A stretch of 64,000 nucleotides of DNA from Pseudanabaenaceae cyanobacterium SKYG29 (GCA_025055675.1 JANWWT010000003.1:124001-188000), one strand, 5' to 3'. Counted from the first letter of the stretch, positions 44,972 to 58,174 are shown. Numbers and translations: made by a program. Notes: generated from the sequence alone by a model not told the origin.

Positions 44972-45521
44972 AGGTTTCTGCTGGGATGTCCTCAGGGGGA
45001 GTAGCGATAGGAAACTCCGGCATTTTTACATCGACAAAGGGTAAACCCGCTCCTACAAGACCCCGCCTGATCCGTTCAGGGGTGTAGGTCATAGTCACAA
45101 ACAAGGGAAAATGTAACCTGCCCTTCTCGCTGATAATATGGCGATGTTTCCAAGGCATTACCCAGGAATATTCTTGCCCCACTAAAATTTCAATCTGCCG
45201 CCACCTGGTCAACAAACCCGAAAAATCCTCTTCGGGGCGATGAATAAAGATAAAAATTTCATGGTCAGTTTTGACCTTCCATTCTGGGTCACAGAGCAAC
45301 AGAGCAATGTCACAACTTAATTGTTGATGCACACTCGATCGATCGCTGACCTGCACCACCCGCACAACTGGCAAGGGCAGACTGATTACACTCTCCGCTG
45401 GACGGCGCAGGCTAGGTATGAGTTCAAAATAGGGGCGGTAACGGCGCAACAGATCGATGGCATCCTGGTGATTGGAGTAATCAGCCAGCAGAGTTTCGTA
45501 CAAGACTTGGGGTGCAAGCAT
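44952..45521 (-). CDS. Unrecognised protein overlapping the hybrid kinase gene
   Basis: This 189-residue soluble protein has an N-terminal helical segment (QVLYETLLADYSNHQDAIDLL) and a mixed alpha/beta body with many aromatics (QEYSWVMPWKHRHI). The tail is acidic and Pro/Thr-rich. I recognise no family. ATG 45521 lies 41 bp inside the 3' end of the kinase gene, so it is probably co-expressed with that kinase and could be its partner. A longer frame exists back to 45599 but would overlap the kinase by 119 bp. Confidence 0.65.
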   Translation of the reverse strand: MLAPQVLYETLLADYSNHQDAIDLLRRYRPYFELIPSLRRPAESVISLPLPVVRVVQVSDRSSVHQQLSCDIALLLCDPEWKVKTDHEIFIFIHRPEEDFSGLLTRWRQIEILVGQEYSWVMPWKHRHIISEKGRLHFPLFVTMTYTPERIRRGLVGAGLPFVDVKMPEFPIATPPEDIPAETSTEEQT

Positions 45522-46584
45522 GGGGCAAATGAATAGAGAAACAGGAACCGCTGCCGGGCGTAGACTGCACTGTGATTCTACCACCGTGGGCAGTGACAAT
45601 GTAATGGGAAAGATATAGACCTAACCCACTGCCCTGTTTGTGGTGCTTGCCCTGCTGGAAGCGCTGGAACAATGATTTCTGCTCCGCCAGGGGAATGCCA
45701 GGACCAGTATCAATGACGGACACCACGGTTTCCCGCTCTGTTGCCGCTACAGTCACCTGCACACTGCCCCTATCTGTAAATTTGAGAGCATTGCCAATAA
45801 TATTGTTGAAGACCCGCATTAACTCTAACCGATCCCCCTGCAGCATGGGTAACCGATCGGGCAAGTGCATAGACAGATCAATGTGTTTAGAAAAAGCGAT
45901 GGGATGAAGGGAGCTGACCACCTGTTCTAGGAGTTCCCGTAGGTCAATAGGTTGCATATTGAGGGTTTTACTGCCCGACTCGTAGCGATAGATGTCTAGG
46001 AGCTTATTGACCATTTCCAACAAATCGCGGTTACTGCGGGACATCACCGCCAGCGCTTCCTTCGCTTCCGGGGGAATTTCCCCTAATACTCCCTCTTGCA
46101 GTAGTTCTAACATCTTGTCTGCCGCCACCAAAGGAGTACGCAGGTCATGGGTCAAGCGATAGACAAAATCCTGCCGTTGTTTCTCAATCCGATCCCGCTC
46201 AGCAATACTGTGTTTAAGGCGCAACAGAGAGCGTACCCGTGCCACCAACTCATCTGCCTCCACTGGTTTACGGATAAACTCATCTGCCCCCAAATCTAAC
46301 CCCCGCACGGCACTGGGTTGGTCATAGGCAGTAATCAGCAAAATGGGAATAAAGGGGATGTTTTCCATCGCCCGCACCCGCCGCGTTACCTCATAGCCGT
46401 CCATACCCGGCATCATGACATCCAATAAAATCAAGTCAGGTAATTCCCTGGGGATAATTTCCAGCGCCTGCTGCCCATTGCGGGCCTCAAGGATCAGGTA
46501 ATTCTCCTCCGCTAAAATGGCACGGACAAGGTGAATGTTGTCACTGACATCATCAACTACCAGTAAGCGATCGGGGCGTTCCAT
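45481..46584 (-). CDS. Receiver-histidine kinase hybrid
   Basis: This 367-residue cytosolic protein has a receiver domain (about 6-122; Asp11-Asp12, phospho-acceptor Asp55 in LILLDVMMPGMDGYE). A HisKA domain with His146 (YRLTHDLRTPL) and an HATPase_c domain (NIIGNALKF, DTGPGIPL, GSGLGLYLS) follow. Such receiver-first kinases relay between response regulators and usually take input by phosphotransfer. The downstream unrecognised gene overlaps its end. Confidence 0.92.
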   Translation of the reverse strand: MERPDRLLVVDDVSDNIHLVRAILAEENYLILEARNGQQALEIIPRELPDLILLDVMMPGMDGYEVTRRVRAMENIPFIPILLITAYDQPSAVRGLDLGADEFIRKPVEADELVARVRSLLRLKHSIAERDRIEKQRQDFVYRLTHDLRTPLVAADKMLELLQEGVLGEIPPEAKEALAVMSRSNRDLLEMVNKLLDIYRYESGSKTLNMQPIDLRELLEQVVSSLHPIAFSKHIDLSMHLPDRLPMLQGDRLELMRVFNNIIGNALKFTDRGSVQVTVAATERETVVSVIDTGPGIPLAEQKSLFQRFQQGKHHKQGSGLGLYLSHYIVTAHGGRITVQSTPGSGSCFSIHLPHACTPSLVRNSAG

Positions 46585-46715
46585 TGGGCTATAATTAATA
46601 TTCTGCTGTATTGTGCCACAGCCATTCCCCCTTGGCTTCAGTCTAGCGTATTATTTGGCAAATGGAGGGGAGGGGAGTAAACTAGGAGGGGTAGTGTTTT
46701 TAATCGTTATATTAT

Positions 46716-47201
46716 ATGAGCGTTATTACTCAAGTTATACTGCAGGCGGATGATGAACTGCGTTACCCCACCTTGGACGAACTACAAACGATCAAGGACT
46801 ACCTACAAACGGGTGCACAACGGGTGCGGATTGTCAGTGTGTTAACAGAAAACGAAGAGAAAATTGTCAAGAAAGCCACGGAAGAACTGTGGAAAATTCA
46901 TCCCGAATACATTGCCCCAGGGGGAAATGCCGCCGGTGCTAGGCAGCGCGCCCAGTGTATCCGCGATTTTGGCTGGTATCTCCGGTTAATCACCTACGGT
47001 ATCCTGGCAGGGGATAAAAAACCGATCGAGGACATTGGGATCATCGGTGTGCGAGAAATGTATAACAACCTCAATGTGCCCTTGGTGGGTATGGCAGATG
47101 CTATACGCTGTCTAAAAGCCGCTGCCCTCGTGCTCTTACCGGCTGAGGATGCTATGGTAGCAGAACCCTACTTCGATTACGTTATCCAGGCAATGCTGTA
47201 A
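46716..47201 (+). CDS. apcD: Allophycocyanin alpha-B subunit
   Basis: ApcD is a terminal emitter of the phycobilisome core that passes energy, mainly toward photosystem I or in state transitions. The 161-residue protein aligns with ApcD ([19 protein letters not shown]). Phycocyanobilin would attach at Cys81 in [17 protein letters not shown]. It is a single gene away from the main apc operon, as usual for apcD. The upstream 131 bp holds a purine-rich tract (GGAGGGGAGGGG) and a likely ribosome site. Confidence 0.94.
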   Translation: MSVITQVILQADDELRYPTLDELQTIKDYLQTGAQRVRIVSVLTENEEKIVKKATEELWKIHPEYIAPGGNAAGARQRAQCIRDFGWYLRLITYGILAGDKKPIEDIGIIGVREMYNNLNVPLVGMADAIRCLKAAALVLLPAEDAMVAEPYFDYVIQAML

Positions 47202-47211
47202 ACCCGAAAAA

Positions 47212-47227
47212 GGACCCGATCGGGTCC
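47212..47227. terminator. Perfect 16-bp palindrome between convergent apcD and fbaA
   Basis: The palindrome GGACCCGATCGGGTCC lies 11 bp after the apcD stop and 22 bp before the fbaA stop. It can form a GC-rich stem on both strands. A run of A before it and C/T after it make it a plausible bidirectional terminator, though there is no long U tract. Its centre is CGATCG, the HIP1 core. Confidence 0.5.
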
Positions 47228-47248
47228 CCTCCCCCTACTTGGGAAAAT

Positions 47249-48331
47249 TTATGCCATAACTACTACCTTAGGCTTGGGAGCAGGATAGACACCCTTAGCG
47301 TAACGAGTAGCAAACTCATCCAAACCAATTTGCTTAATCTTGCTGGCATTGCCGGCAGCCCCGAAGGCAACATAGCGATCGGCACAGACCTTCTGCATAT
47401 ACTTGATAGAAGGCTTGAGGAAGTGGCGGGGGTCAAATTCTTCTGGGGCTTTGGCCAGAGCTTCACGGACAGCAGCAGTGATAGCTAAACGGTTGTCAGT
47501 ATCGATGTTGACCTTGCGTACACCGTGTTGAATACCGCGCTGAATTTCCTCAATCGGCACACCATAGGTTTCAGGAATCTTACCACCGTACTGATTAATT
47601 AGAGCAATCAAATCTTCCGGCACCGAGGAAGAACCATGCATCACCAAGTGAGTGTTGGGCAGACGGCGGTGAATTTCCGCAATTCGATCCATCGCTAGAA
47701 TTTCCCCTGTGGGCTTGCGGGAGAACTTGTAGGCACCGTGACTAGTGCCAATTGCTACTGCCAGAGCATCTACCCCCGTTTGTTCCACGAAGTCCACCGC
47801 TTGGTCGGGGTCAGTTAAGAGCTGATCGTGGGAGAGCTTACCTTCGGCACCGTGACCATCTTCTTTGTCCCCCATACCGGTTTCCAGAGAACCTAAGCAA
47901 CCCAGCTCCCCTTCTACACTTACACCCACAGCATGGGCAACTTCCACTACAGTGCGGGTAACGTTGACATTGTATTCATAACTAGCGGGAGTCTTAGCGT
48001 CGGCTTCTAGGGAGCCATCCATCATCACACTGGTAAAACCATGTCTAATGGCAGAATAGCAAGTAGCAGGCTCATTACCATGGTCCTGGTGCATAGCAAT
48101 AGGAATGTGGGGGTAGGTTTCCACCGCTGCCAAGATCAAATGTCTGAGGAAGTTTTCCCCTGCGTACTTACGGGCACCACGGGAAGCTTGCAAAATCACA
48201 GGGCTGTCGGTCTCGTGGGCTGCCTGCATAATGGACTGAATCTGCTCCATGTTGTTGACATTAAAGGCAGGAAGACCGTAGTTGTTCTCCGCCGCGTGGT
48301 CTAACAGGAGACGTAAAGGGACGAGAGCCAT
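47249..48331 (-). CDS. fbaA: Class II fructose-bisphosphate aldolase
   Basis: This zinc aldolase acts in glycolysis and the Calvin cycle, cleaving or making fructose 1,6-bisphosphate (and sedoheptulose bisphosphate). The 360-residue barrel shows zinc-binding HQDHGNE, the conserved loop [20 protein letters not shown], and phosphate-binding HGSSSVP. It is the class II enzyme that dominates in cyanobacteria. The start at 48331 begins [19 protein letters not shown]. Confidence 0.96.
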   Translation of the reverse strand: MALVPLRLLLDHAAENNYGLPAFNVNNMEQIQSIMQAAHETDSPVILQASRGARKYAGENFLRHLILAAVETYPHIPIAMHQDHGNEPATCYSAIRHGFTSVMMDGSLEADAKTPASYEYNVNVTRTVVEVAHAVGVSVEGELGCLGSLETGMGDKEDGHGAEGKLSHDQLLTDPDQAVDFVEQTGVDALAVAIGTSHGAYKFSRKPTGEILAMDRIAEIHRRLPNTHLVMHGSSSVPEDLIALINQYGGKIPETYGVPIEEIQRGIQHGVRKVNIDTDNRLAITAAVREALAKAPEEFDPRHFLKPSIKYMQKVCADRYVAFGAAGNASKIKQIGLDEFATRYAKGVYPAPKPKVVVMA

Positions 48332-48403
48332 AAAGTTTCTCCTAACTGAAAATGGACGTAGGCTAGGTTAATTTTAGAATAATTTAACACTTTCCACTAT
48401 AGA

Positions 48404-49872
<1,469 letters not shown>

Positions 49873-49881
49873 ATATAGAGC

Positions 49882-50262
49882 GATTAGGAGTGGGGGAGGC
49901 GATTGCGGAAGGTAACTTCTGAGGAAAGTCCGGGCTTCCACCAGACCAGTCTGCTGGGTAACACCCAGTGCGCGTGAGCGTGAGGATAGTGCCACAGAAA
50001 CATACCGCCCTGAGGAAGGGTAAGGGTGCAAAGGTGCGGTAAGAGCGCACCAGCAGTATCGTGAGGTACTGGCTCGGTAAACCCCAGACGGAAGCAAGGC
50101 GAGAGGTGATTGACTGTGGTCTGCTGCGGGTCAATTGCCGTTACCACTAAAATAGTGGTGTGTGCCGCACGAGGGGGTTGGTAACAGCCCTCCCAGATAG
50201 ATAATCGCCGCATCATACCAGTTATGATGTAACAGAACCCGGCTTACGACCCACTCCTAATC
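49882..50262 (+). ncRNA. rnpB: RNase P RNA
   Basis: This is the catalytic RNA of RNase P, which matures tRNA 5' ends. All five conserved regions are readable: GAGGAAAGTCCGGGCT at 49921-49936, ACAGAAACATACCGCC at 49994-50009, the GGGTGCAAAGGTGCGGTAAG region near 50020, GGCTCGGTAAACCCC near 50072, and ACAGAACCCGGCTTAC at 50232-50247. The ends are set by the P1 helix: GATTAGGAGTGGG from 49882 pairs with CCCACTCCTAATC at 50250-50262. About 381 nt, type A. The next ATG is only three bases after this helix. Confidence 0.97.
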
Positions 50263-50265
50263 TTT

Positions 50266-52536
50266 ATGGGCAAATTCTATCAACACCTGCAAAGTTGGTT
50301 CTGTGCTAATTCCTGTGTGTGGTTCCGCCAAGGCTTAGTGGGTGTCACCTTTTTGGGGCTGAGTTTGACGCTGAGTTCCCGCTTCTTTTGGGAGCCGACG
50401 TTAAAAGTGGGGATGGTGGTGCAGGAAGATATCCGCGTACCCAGGGACATAACAATTGAAGACCCCGAAGCAACTTATACTGCTCGTCAGAAAGCCCAAC
50501 AGGAAGTCTTACCGATCTACAAAATCGATGAAGATGCCAATGTGCAGGCACGGCAAAGGCTAGAACAGTTAATCCTACAGGGAGACTTACTGCGGGACAA
50601 GGCGGGCAGGTTACCCTACTTACCTCTGGAAGACTTATCTTTGGAACAACAAAGGCTGCTACGGCAGATGAGTGACCAAACCTGGCAAGCCTTGCTGTCT
50701 GGGGCTAGTTCCCAGCCTGCCCTTAGCCGTAAGCTGCAGGAAATACAACAGCACTCCCCCCAAAAATGGCGCATGATTCTACAAGCTAGGCAGTCCTATC
50801 GGCAGGTACTGATGCAGCTAGGGGGCAAATTTTACACCCGCCAGTGGTTGCAGTTGTCTGACATGGAATGGGAACTGGACAAATACATTCTGCGGGAATC
50901 CCTGGAACAGTTACTTAGTGAAGGGATTGTACCCGGTATTCCACTGGAGCTGATGCAGCGGCGGTTGCAGTCCCTCCGTCTCCTACCCAAGGAAGAGGAG
51001 CGCCGCGGGGTGGTGCTGGCATTGTTGCAGGAGGTGAGTAAACCAAACCTGGTGCCTGATTATGGAGCAATGGCAAGGGAAGCCGCTAAAGCAGCAGAAG
51101 CTGTGCCACCCCAGTTAATTACGCTCAAACAAGGACAGATTTTAATCCTGGCGGGACAGACGATCACTAATCGGGATTTCATTTTTCTGGATCAATTGGG
51201 GTTAACTCGTCGCCGTCCTAACTGGGTACGAATTATAACCGTGGCTGGTTTGGTCGGGCTAGGTTTGTTGGTGTTCAGTTCTTTGTTTTATAAGCCCCGC
51301 AGTACCAAAAATCGGGATTTAGCAGTAATTGCCCTGACTACTCTGGGTATTACAGTCACAACGGTGTTAATCCCCAATACCTACTTGATGTTTGTGCCCT
51401 TGGCAGGGCTGGGCTTTATTTTGGGCAGCTTCTACGGAGCACGCTTGGCAACCAGTACAACCCTGCTAGTGTGTTTACCAGTACTAGCTAGCTTGGCGGG
51501 TAACTGGCTCAGTTATATACCCTTGGTGGTAGGGGCAGTAGTAGCTGGCATGATCACCGATCGTCCCCAAACTCGTTCCCACTTGGCGTTGATGGGTTTG
51601 GTGGTGGGGGCAGTGCAGGGGGGAGTTTACCTGCTGTTGACAATGGCGGGAGGGGCACCCATTGGTTTGGTGGTCACGGCGCTACAGTTTGCCGCAGGGG
51701 GAGTAGTGAGTTCCATTATTGCCCTGGGGGCAATTCCTTATCTGGAGCAGATTGCCTATACCCTCACTCCTATTCGCTTGGCAGAACTGGCTAACCTCGA
51801 TCGTCCTCTATTACGCCGCCTAGTCAACGAAGCCCCAGGGACATTTCAACATACTTTATTTGTGGCAAACCTGGCAGAGGCGGGGGCAAGGGCACTGGGG
51901 GCAGATACCAACTTAGTGCGGACGGGTACCCTCTACCACGACATTGGCAAGACCCTCCATCCCGAATTCTTTATTGAGAACCAGATGGGGGGAACAAACC
52001 CCCACGATCGGCTCGATGACCCCTGGCGCAGTGCTGCCATCATCAAGGAACACGTCACAGGTGGATTAAAGCTAGCGCAGCGGTATCGCCTGCCAGAAAT
52101 TCTCCAGGCATTTATTCCTGAACACCAGGGCACAATTGTCATTTCTTACTTTTACCACAGGGCGAAGGCGATCGACCCCCAGGCTAGGGAAGCAGATTTT
52201 CGCTACGATGGACCCACGCCCCAGAGTCGGGAAACGGGGATAGTCATGTTAGCTGATGCTTGTGAAGCAGCTTTACGCTCCCTGGGAACAGACACAACCC
52301 TAGAAAAAGCCCAGGAGATGGTGATGCGCATATTTCAAGCCCGTTGGGACGATGGACAGTTAAGGCAATCTGGCTTGACTTGGCAGGACTTAGAAACCCT
52401 TGCCCCTGTGTTTATCACGGTTTGGCAACAGCGCAACCACGGCAGGATCAAGTATCCCGAACTAGCGAAGAAAATTGACCCCACTGGTTCAGCCATCCCT
52501 GACTCCCAGTATCCCCTTGCCACCAGGGAAAAGTGA
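50266..52536 (+). CDS. 7TM-HD (PgpH-type) cyclic-di-AMP phosphodiesterase
   Basis: This 756-residue protein has one N-terminal helix (about 20-40) and an extracytoplasmic 7TMR-HDED domain (to about 315). Seven membrane helices (about 320-500) and a cytoplasmic HD domain follow, with LYHDIGK (His558, Asp559), HPEFFIENQMGG, HV and IPEHQGT metal ligands. PgpH-type enzymes degrade c-di-AMP, linked in cyanobacteria to osmotic and day-night control. ATG 50266 sits three bases after the rnpB P1 helix with no recognisable ribosome site. GTG 50317 is an alternative start. Confidence 0.9.
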   Translation: MGKFYQHLQSWFCANSCVWFRQGLVGVTFLGLSLTLSSRFFWEPTLKVGMVVQEDIRVPRDITIEDPEATYTARQKAQQEVLPIYKIDEDANVQARQRLEQLILQGDLLRDKAGRLPYLPLEDLSLEQQRLLRQMSDQTWQALLSGASSQPALSRKLQEIQQHSPQKWRMILQARQSYRQVLMQLGGKFYTRQWLQLSDMEWELDKYILRESLEQLLSEGIVPGIPLELMQRRLQSLRLLPKEEERRGVVLALLQEVSKPNLVPDYGAMAREAAKAAEAVPPQLITLKQGQILILAGQTITNRDFIFLDQLGLTRRRPNWVRIITVAGLVGLGLLVFSSLFYKPRSTKNRDLAVIALTTLGITVTTVLIPNTYLMFVPLAGLGFILGSFYGARLATSTTLLVCLPVLASLAGNWLSYIPLVVGAVVAGMITDRPQTRSHLALMGLVVGAVQGGVYLLLTMAGGAPIGLVVTALQFAAGGVVSSIIALGAIPYLEQIAYTLTPIRLAELANLDRPLLRRLVNEAPGTFQHTLFVANLAEAGARALGADTNLVRTGTLYHDIGKTLHPEFFIENQMGGTNPHDRLDDPWRSAAIIKEHVTGGLKLAQRYRLPEILQAFIPEHQGTIVISYFYHRAKAIDPQAREADFRYDGPTPQSRETGIVMLADACEAALRSLGTDTTLEKAQEMVMRIFQARWDDGQLRQSGLTWQDLETLAPVFITVWQQRNHGRIKYPELAKKIDPTGSAIPDSQYPLATREK

Positions 52537-52606
52537 TGCCGTATTAGTACCTTTTTTCTGTATCATAAGCTTAAGATCAATTTAACAATTTTAGATAGGG
52601 CAATAA

Positions 52607-53626
<1,020 letters not shown>

Positions 53627-53643
53627 TCTAGGAGGGAGTTGGT

Positions 53644-54366
53644 ATGTTGCTCAGATGGCGTAACCTATTGCTTAGTGTTGCCCTAGCGGGGGCAGGCTGG
53701 CTGAGTAATTTTGCTTCTATGCTTGCCCAATACAGCAACTACCTCTCCCCCAGTATGGAATACAGCACCATGTGGCTGGCAAATGCCAGTTTTATTCTCT
53801 CCCAGGCGCAACAAAACTACTTCTTGAGTATGAATGTGCCCCTGGAGGGCCGGCAGACTAAAAACCGATCGGGTTCCCCTCGCCAGGCTGCTAGAACTAG
53901 TAAGGCTACCGTTGCTCCCTTCTCCCAGACTGATTTTCGCCCTGTACGCAGCACTCCTTTGCCTCAACAATTTGCCCAACTAGGTCAAACCCCTGCTGAG
54001 CGAACTGCTCTGCAAAGATATGGACAAGAGGTACTCCAAGAAATCTACAAGGACAAAAACTTCCGATCGAACAATCTCACCTATGCTCTGTCCCTCCTGA
54101 TTGCAGCAGCAGTGACCAGCGTCAGCGGAACGGAGTTATCAGAAGCACAAAGTAACCAGCTTCTCGGTGATGTGCACAGGTTTATTTTGGATAGCCAGAT
54201 GTTGAAGAGACTTTCCCCTGCCGAAGTCACTACTTTGCATGACCAGGCCCTGATCTTTGCTAGTATCATAGCCTCCCTCTATGGACAGGGGCAGGCTGGT
54301 GACCCCGCTTCCGCTAAAGCGGCGGAGGAGCTAGGACGGGTAGTATTACAGTCCTTTGGTGTGTGA
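53644..54366 (+). CDS. Secreted hypothetical protein
   Basis: This 240-residue protein has a signal peptide (residues 8-27, likely cleavage after MLA) and a polar Ser/Thr/Arg linker. The helical C-terminal domain (about 125-240) resembles the uncharacterised DUF6683 type. GGAGG precedes ATG 53644 by six bases. It starts 17 bp after gap2, so it may be read through with it. Function is unknown. Confidence 0.7.
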   Translation: MLLRWRNLLLSVALAGAGWLSNFASMLAQYSNYLSPSMEYSTMWLANASFILSQAQQNYFLSMNVPLEGRQTKNRSGSPRQAARTSKATVAPFSQTDFRPVRSTPLPQQFAQLGQTPAERTALQRYGQEVLQEIYKDKNFRSNNLTYALSLLIAAAVTSVSGTELSEAQSNQLLGDVHRFILDSQMLKRLSPAEVTTLHDQALIFASIIASLYGQGQAGDPASAKAAEELGRVVLQSFGV

Positions 54367-54401
54367 GCTAGAATACCTACAGTAGTTGTGAGTGTTGATT
54401 T

Positions 54402-54638
54402 ATGGCTCTAGCATTAACTCGGGAGAACGTTGAACAAGTTCTTGATACAATGCGCCCCTACCTGCTAGCAGATGGTGGGAATGTGGAATTGGTAGAAATT
54501 GATGGACCAGTTGTACGGTTGCGGTTGCAGGGTGCCTGTGGTGCTTGCCCTAGTTCTACGATGACTCTGCGCATGGGTATTGAACGGAAATTACGGGAGG
54601 AAATCCCTGACATTGGGGAGGTAGAACAGGTTTTTTAA
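54402..54638 (+). CDS. nfu: NifU-like iron-sulfur scaffold (Nfu)
   Basis: This 78-residue protein is a stand-alone Nfu domain that holds and delivers Fe-S clusters, in cyanobacteria notably to photosystem I and ferredoxin. The cluster cysteines are Cys46 and Cys49 in GACGACPSS. The rest ([17 protein letters not shown]) is canonical. Its stop codon overlaps the convergent kinase gene's stop by four bases. Confidence 0.95.
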   Translation: MALALTRENVEQVLDTMRPYLLADGGNVELVEIDGPVVRLRLQGACGACPSSTMTLRMGIERKLREEIPDIGEVEQVF

Positions 54639-57502
54639 GTTTGCTGGGGCAAAAGGTTGTGAATTTCTGCTAGGAGTTCTGCCACACTGCACGCCCCCTT
54701 TTGCAAAATTTTCTCCACAGAGCCATTTAGGCGTTGCCGATCGCTGGGGGATAGTGTCATCGCTGTAATGGCGAGAATTGGTACCTGCCAGTCGGGATAC
54801 TGCTGCCGGAGGGTTTCCACAAACTCAAATCCGTCCATCTCTGGCATCATTAGATCGAGCAAAATTAAATCGGGAGTGGATTGGGCTATTCTCTGCAGGG
54901 CATCTCTGCCGTTGTTCGCTTCCCATACCACACATTTTTCCTTTTCCAACATCCAGCGCAGGACTTGACGGGCGTTGACTTCGTCTTCGACTACTAAAAT
55001 TCGCTGATTAACCAAAGTATCACGTCGGCAGCTCTTCTGCAGGGCAGCCAGTAGGCGATTGCGGTTGATAGGTTTGGTGAGAAAGTCACTTACCCCTAGG
55101 GCATAGCCCTTCTCCTTGGCACCATCGATCGTCAGCATAATCACAGGAATGTGACAGGTTTTGGGGTCTGCCTTAAGAATACCTAACACACTCCAGCCGT
55201 CCATTCCCGGCATGACGACATCGAGGGTAATAGCAGAGGGCACTATTTCCCGTGCTAAGCGAATGCCATCCAGCCCATTGAATGCCATTTTTATGGCAAA
55301 GCCATGCTTGTTGAGAAAACGCTTTAGCAGGTCGTGGACATAGGGGTCATCGTCAATCACGAGCACTACTGGTTGTTGGGGCTGGGGCTGGTCATCCTCT
55401 AATTTTACAGGCGGGGGGGGTTCTGTCTGTTTCTCCTTTTTCTCTAGGGCAGCGGGCAAGTAGAGACGAAAGGTAGAGCCGACGTTGAGTTCACTTTCTA
55501 CTGTAATGTCCCCTCCCATCATCTGGGCAAAGCGCTTGGTAATGGCTAGTCCTAGCCCTGTCCCACCGTACTTGCGGGTTGTAGAGTTGTCCGCCTGGCT
55601 AAAGGGACGAAATAGTTTACTCATCGTCTCCTGGGACATGCCAATCCCCGTATCCTGGACAATGAAGCTAACCCAAGACCCATTAGTGGCTTCGCGGCGA
55701 TCGACCGCTAGGGAAATGATGCCATTTTGGGTGAACTTAGCAGCATTACTCAGGAGGTTAACCAGGCACTGACGCACCTTCGCCATATCTGAGTACATGG
55801 TGCCAATATTTTCGTCGCAGGCAACCCGCAACTCGTTGTTGTTCTTCTCCACCAATGGGAGCACCACATCCACTATCTCCCTGAGCAAATCAGGGATAGA
55901 AAATTCTTCTGCAAAAACTTCCATTTTGCCCGCTTCGATCTTGGAAATGTCCAAAATGTCATTGATCAACTCCAGGAGTTGTTTGCCAGCGCTATGAATT
56001 TTCTGTAAGTCCGCCACCATGTCTTCCCTGCCGTCATCGCGGGCATCTTCCTGCAACATTTCACTGTAGCCAATGATGGCATTGAGGGGGGTGCGCAGTT
56101 CATGGCTCATCGTTGCCATAAAGGCACTCTTGGCACGGCTGGCTTCTAGGGCTTGGTCACGGGCAAGGGCAAGTTCCTGGTTCATGCGTAAAATCTCCGC
56201 TTCATCCCGCTTGCGTTGGAAAATTGTCCCCAATTGGGTAGCAATCGTGTTAATCAAACCCACTAGGCAACTGTCCTGCTCAATTGTTTGGGGCATAAAG
56301 AAGACTAGGACAGCCACGACATTTTGTTTCGATCGGATAGGCAGGGCTAGACAGCCACTAATACCGTGTTGGAGGGCAGCATCACGGCGGGGGATAACTT
56401 GGGGGGACACTTGGTCGAGTCGCCAAATCCACTGGGGGGCACTTTTCCGCCACACCTGGGCAATGAGATTGTCGCTCCCCGCAAAAATCAGGTCATAACT
56501 GAGTTGGCGAAATTCCTCTAGGTTTTGGTGGGGGGTGTACCAAGCGGTGGAAAATTGTAAGGTTTGCCGATCGAGACTGGGTAACCAGGCTTCGCCAATC
56601 CACCAGCCTGTGTATTCACAGATATGCTGCAGCACTAGATGGAGAGCAGTATGGAGGTCGGGGGCACTGCCTGCTTCTATCACCACTGTTTGTAACATCT
56701 GAATGCCCGCTTCCGCCCGCTTGCGCTGAGTAATATCCTGCACAAAACCTTCAATCCGCTCGATTTGCCCTTGGTCGTTTAAAACCGATCGCGCTGTGAG
56801 GGATACCCAAAATTTTTGTCCATCACCACGACGGAACTGAGTTTCAAAGTCGGATACCCCTTGCTTCTGCTTCAGGTAGGTCAGGAATTCACTGTATGTC
56901 TCTGGCAAGAGAAAAAACTGAGACAAACTAGTCCTGTTTTCTACTAGAGCAGTAGGGTTAGGATAGCCTAGTATCTGGGCCATGACAGGATTGACTAACT
57001 GGAACACCCCATCTTGGTCAGCAAAGAAAATACCCTCTAGGGCATTCTCAAACAAACTTTGATAACGAGCCTCCACTTGATCCAGGGTATTTCGTAGACT
57101 GAGAGTGCGGGAGCGCAGGAGCTGGTAGGTTTCCACTGCCTGTTCCACAATGCTGAGGAGATGTTCTCGCTTGAAAGGCTTGGGAATAAATTTGAAGATT
57201 TTACTGGTGTTAATGGCTTCAATTAGGTCTTTGGTATCCGTGCGTGCCGTCATTAAAATCCTGATTGTGTCAGGCATGGACTCAGCCACCTGCGACAAAA
57301 ACACTGTCCCTGTCACCTGGGGCATATTTTGGTCGGAAATAATGACTGCAATTTCCTGCTCTTGGTCTAGAATTGACGAGGCGCTGACAGCATCGGTAGC
57401 GGTAAAAACTTGGTAGCGAGGGTAAAGAATACGCTCGATGAGCTGGAGGTTGAGAGCCTCATCGTCAACTACCAAAATCTTGGGTCTGCCCTGTGCGTCC
57501 AT
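54635..57502 (-). CDS. Hybrid histidine kinase: receiver-PAS-GAF-kinase-receiver-receiver
   Basis: This 955-residue cytosolic sensor kinase has a receiver (8-125, phospho-acceptor Asp57, SDQNMP), a PAS domain (about 145-260), and a GAF domain (about 280-435). HisKA (His467 in [11 protein letters not shown]), HATPase_c, and two C-terminal receivers (Asp761 in [11 protein letters not shown] and Asp883 in [11 protein letters not shown]) follow. The three receivers suggest internal phosphorelay or gating. AGGTGG lies six bases before ATG 57502; GTG 57511 would add three residues. No response regulator is nearby. Confidence 0.92.
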   Translation of the reverse strand: MDAQGRPKILVVDDEALNLQLIERILYPRYQVFTATDAVSASSILDQEQEIAVIISDQNMPQVTGTVFLSQVAESMPDTIRILMTARTDTKDLIEAINTSKIFKFIPKPFKREHLLSIVEQAVETYQLLRSRTLSLRNTLDQVEARYQSLFENALEGIFFADQDGVFQLVNPVMAQILGYPNPTALVENRTSLSQFFLLPETYSEFLTYLKQKQGVSDFETQFRRGDGQKFWVSLTARSVLNDQGQIERIEGFVQDITQRKRAEAGIQMLQTVVIEAGSAPDLHTALHLVLQHICEYTGWWIGEAWLPSLDRQTLQFSTAWYTPHQNLEEFRQLSYDLIFAGSDNLIAQVWRKSAPQWIWRLDQVSPQVIPRRDAALQHGISGCLALPIRSKQNVVAVLVFFMPQTIEQDSCLVGLINTIATQLGTIFQRKRDEAEILRMNQELALARDQALEASRAKSAFMATMSHELRTPLNAIIGYSEMLQEDARDDGREDMVADLQKIHSAGKQLLELINDILDISKIEAGKMEVFAEEFSIPDLLREIVDVVLPLVEKNNNELRVACDENIGTMYSDMAKVRQCLVNLLSNAAKFTQNGIISLAVDRREATNGSWVSFIVQDTGIGMSQETMSKLFRPFSQADNSTTRKYGGTGLGLAITKRFAQMMGGDITVESELNVGSTFRLYLPAALEKKEKQTEPPPPVKLEDDQPQPQQPVVLVIDDDPYVHDLLKRFLNKHGFAIKMAFNGLDGIRLAREIVPSAITLDVVMPGMDGWSVLGILKADPKTCHIPVIMLTIDGAKEKGYALGVSDFLTKPINRNRLLAALQKSCRRDTLVNQRILVVEDEVNARQVLRWMLEKEKCVVWEANNGRDALQRIAQSTPDLILLDLMMPEMDGFEFVETLRQQYPDWQVPILAITAMTLSPSDRQRLNGSVEKILQKGACSVAELLAEIHNLLPQQT

Positions 57503-57629
57503 TATGACCACCTGGTAACTTCAGCAATAATACCCCATTCATCTCTACAAAATAGCAAAGAAATCGCCAGTTCGGTTTCACAAAGAGGGCTATGGCACTA
57601 TACTTGAGATTGTCTAGCATGGAGTGGTT

Positions 57630-58145
57630 ATGGACTTAAAGCTAATTCCGCCCCAACCTAAGCCTGGGGTGGTCAATCTGGTGATTGAAATTCCCGCTGG
57701 CAGTAAAAATAAATACGAATTCGACAAGGAACTAAATGCCTTCACCCTCGATCGGGTTTTGTACTCCTCCGTTAGCTATCCCTACGACTATGGTTTTATT
57801 CCCAATACCCTGGGCGATGACGGCGATCCCATCGATGGATTGGTGATGATGGACCAACCCACTTTCCCCGGTTGCATTGTCCCAGCGCGTCCCCTGGGCA
57901 TGCTGATTATGATAGACAGCGGCGATCGGGATGAGAAGCTCCTGTGTGTGCCAGTAAAAGACCCCCGCTATAACCACTACAAGAGCCTCAATGACGTTGC
58001 TCCCCACCGCCTGGAAGAAATTGCCGAGTTTTTCCGCACCTACAAGAATCTAGAAAAGAAGGTAACTGAAATCCACGGCTGGGAAGGGCTTGATGCCGTC
58101 AATAGTTTGATTGCTAACGCGATCGAGAAAGCCAAAGCCCAATAA
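57630..58145 (+). CDS. ppa: Inorganic pyrophosphatase
   Basis: Ppa hydrolyses pyrophosphate and pulls biosynthetic reactions forward. The 171-residue soluble family I enzyme has the [21 protein letters not shown] region and the [14 protein letters not shown] region with metal-binding Asp residues. GGAG at 57621-57624 precedes ATG 57630 by five bases; the overlapping GTG at 57624 is also in frame. It ends 29 bp before the convergent YiaAB-like gene. Confidence 0.96.
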   Translation: MDLKLIPPQPKPGVVNLVIEIPAGSKNKYEFDKELNAFTLDRVLYSSVSYPYDYGFIPNTLGDDGDPIDGLVMMDQPTFPGCIVPARPLGMLIMIDSGDRDEKLLCVPVKDPRYNHYKSLNDVAPHRLEEIAEFFRTYKNLEKKVTEIHGWEGLDAVNSLIANAIEKAKAQ

Positions 58146-58174
58146 GTAGTGACCCCCGATCGGTTAGGGTTTTA

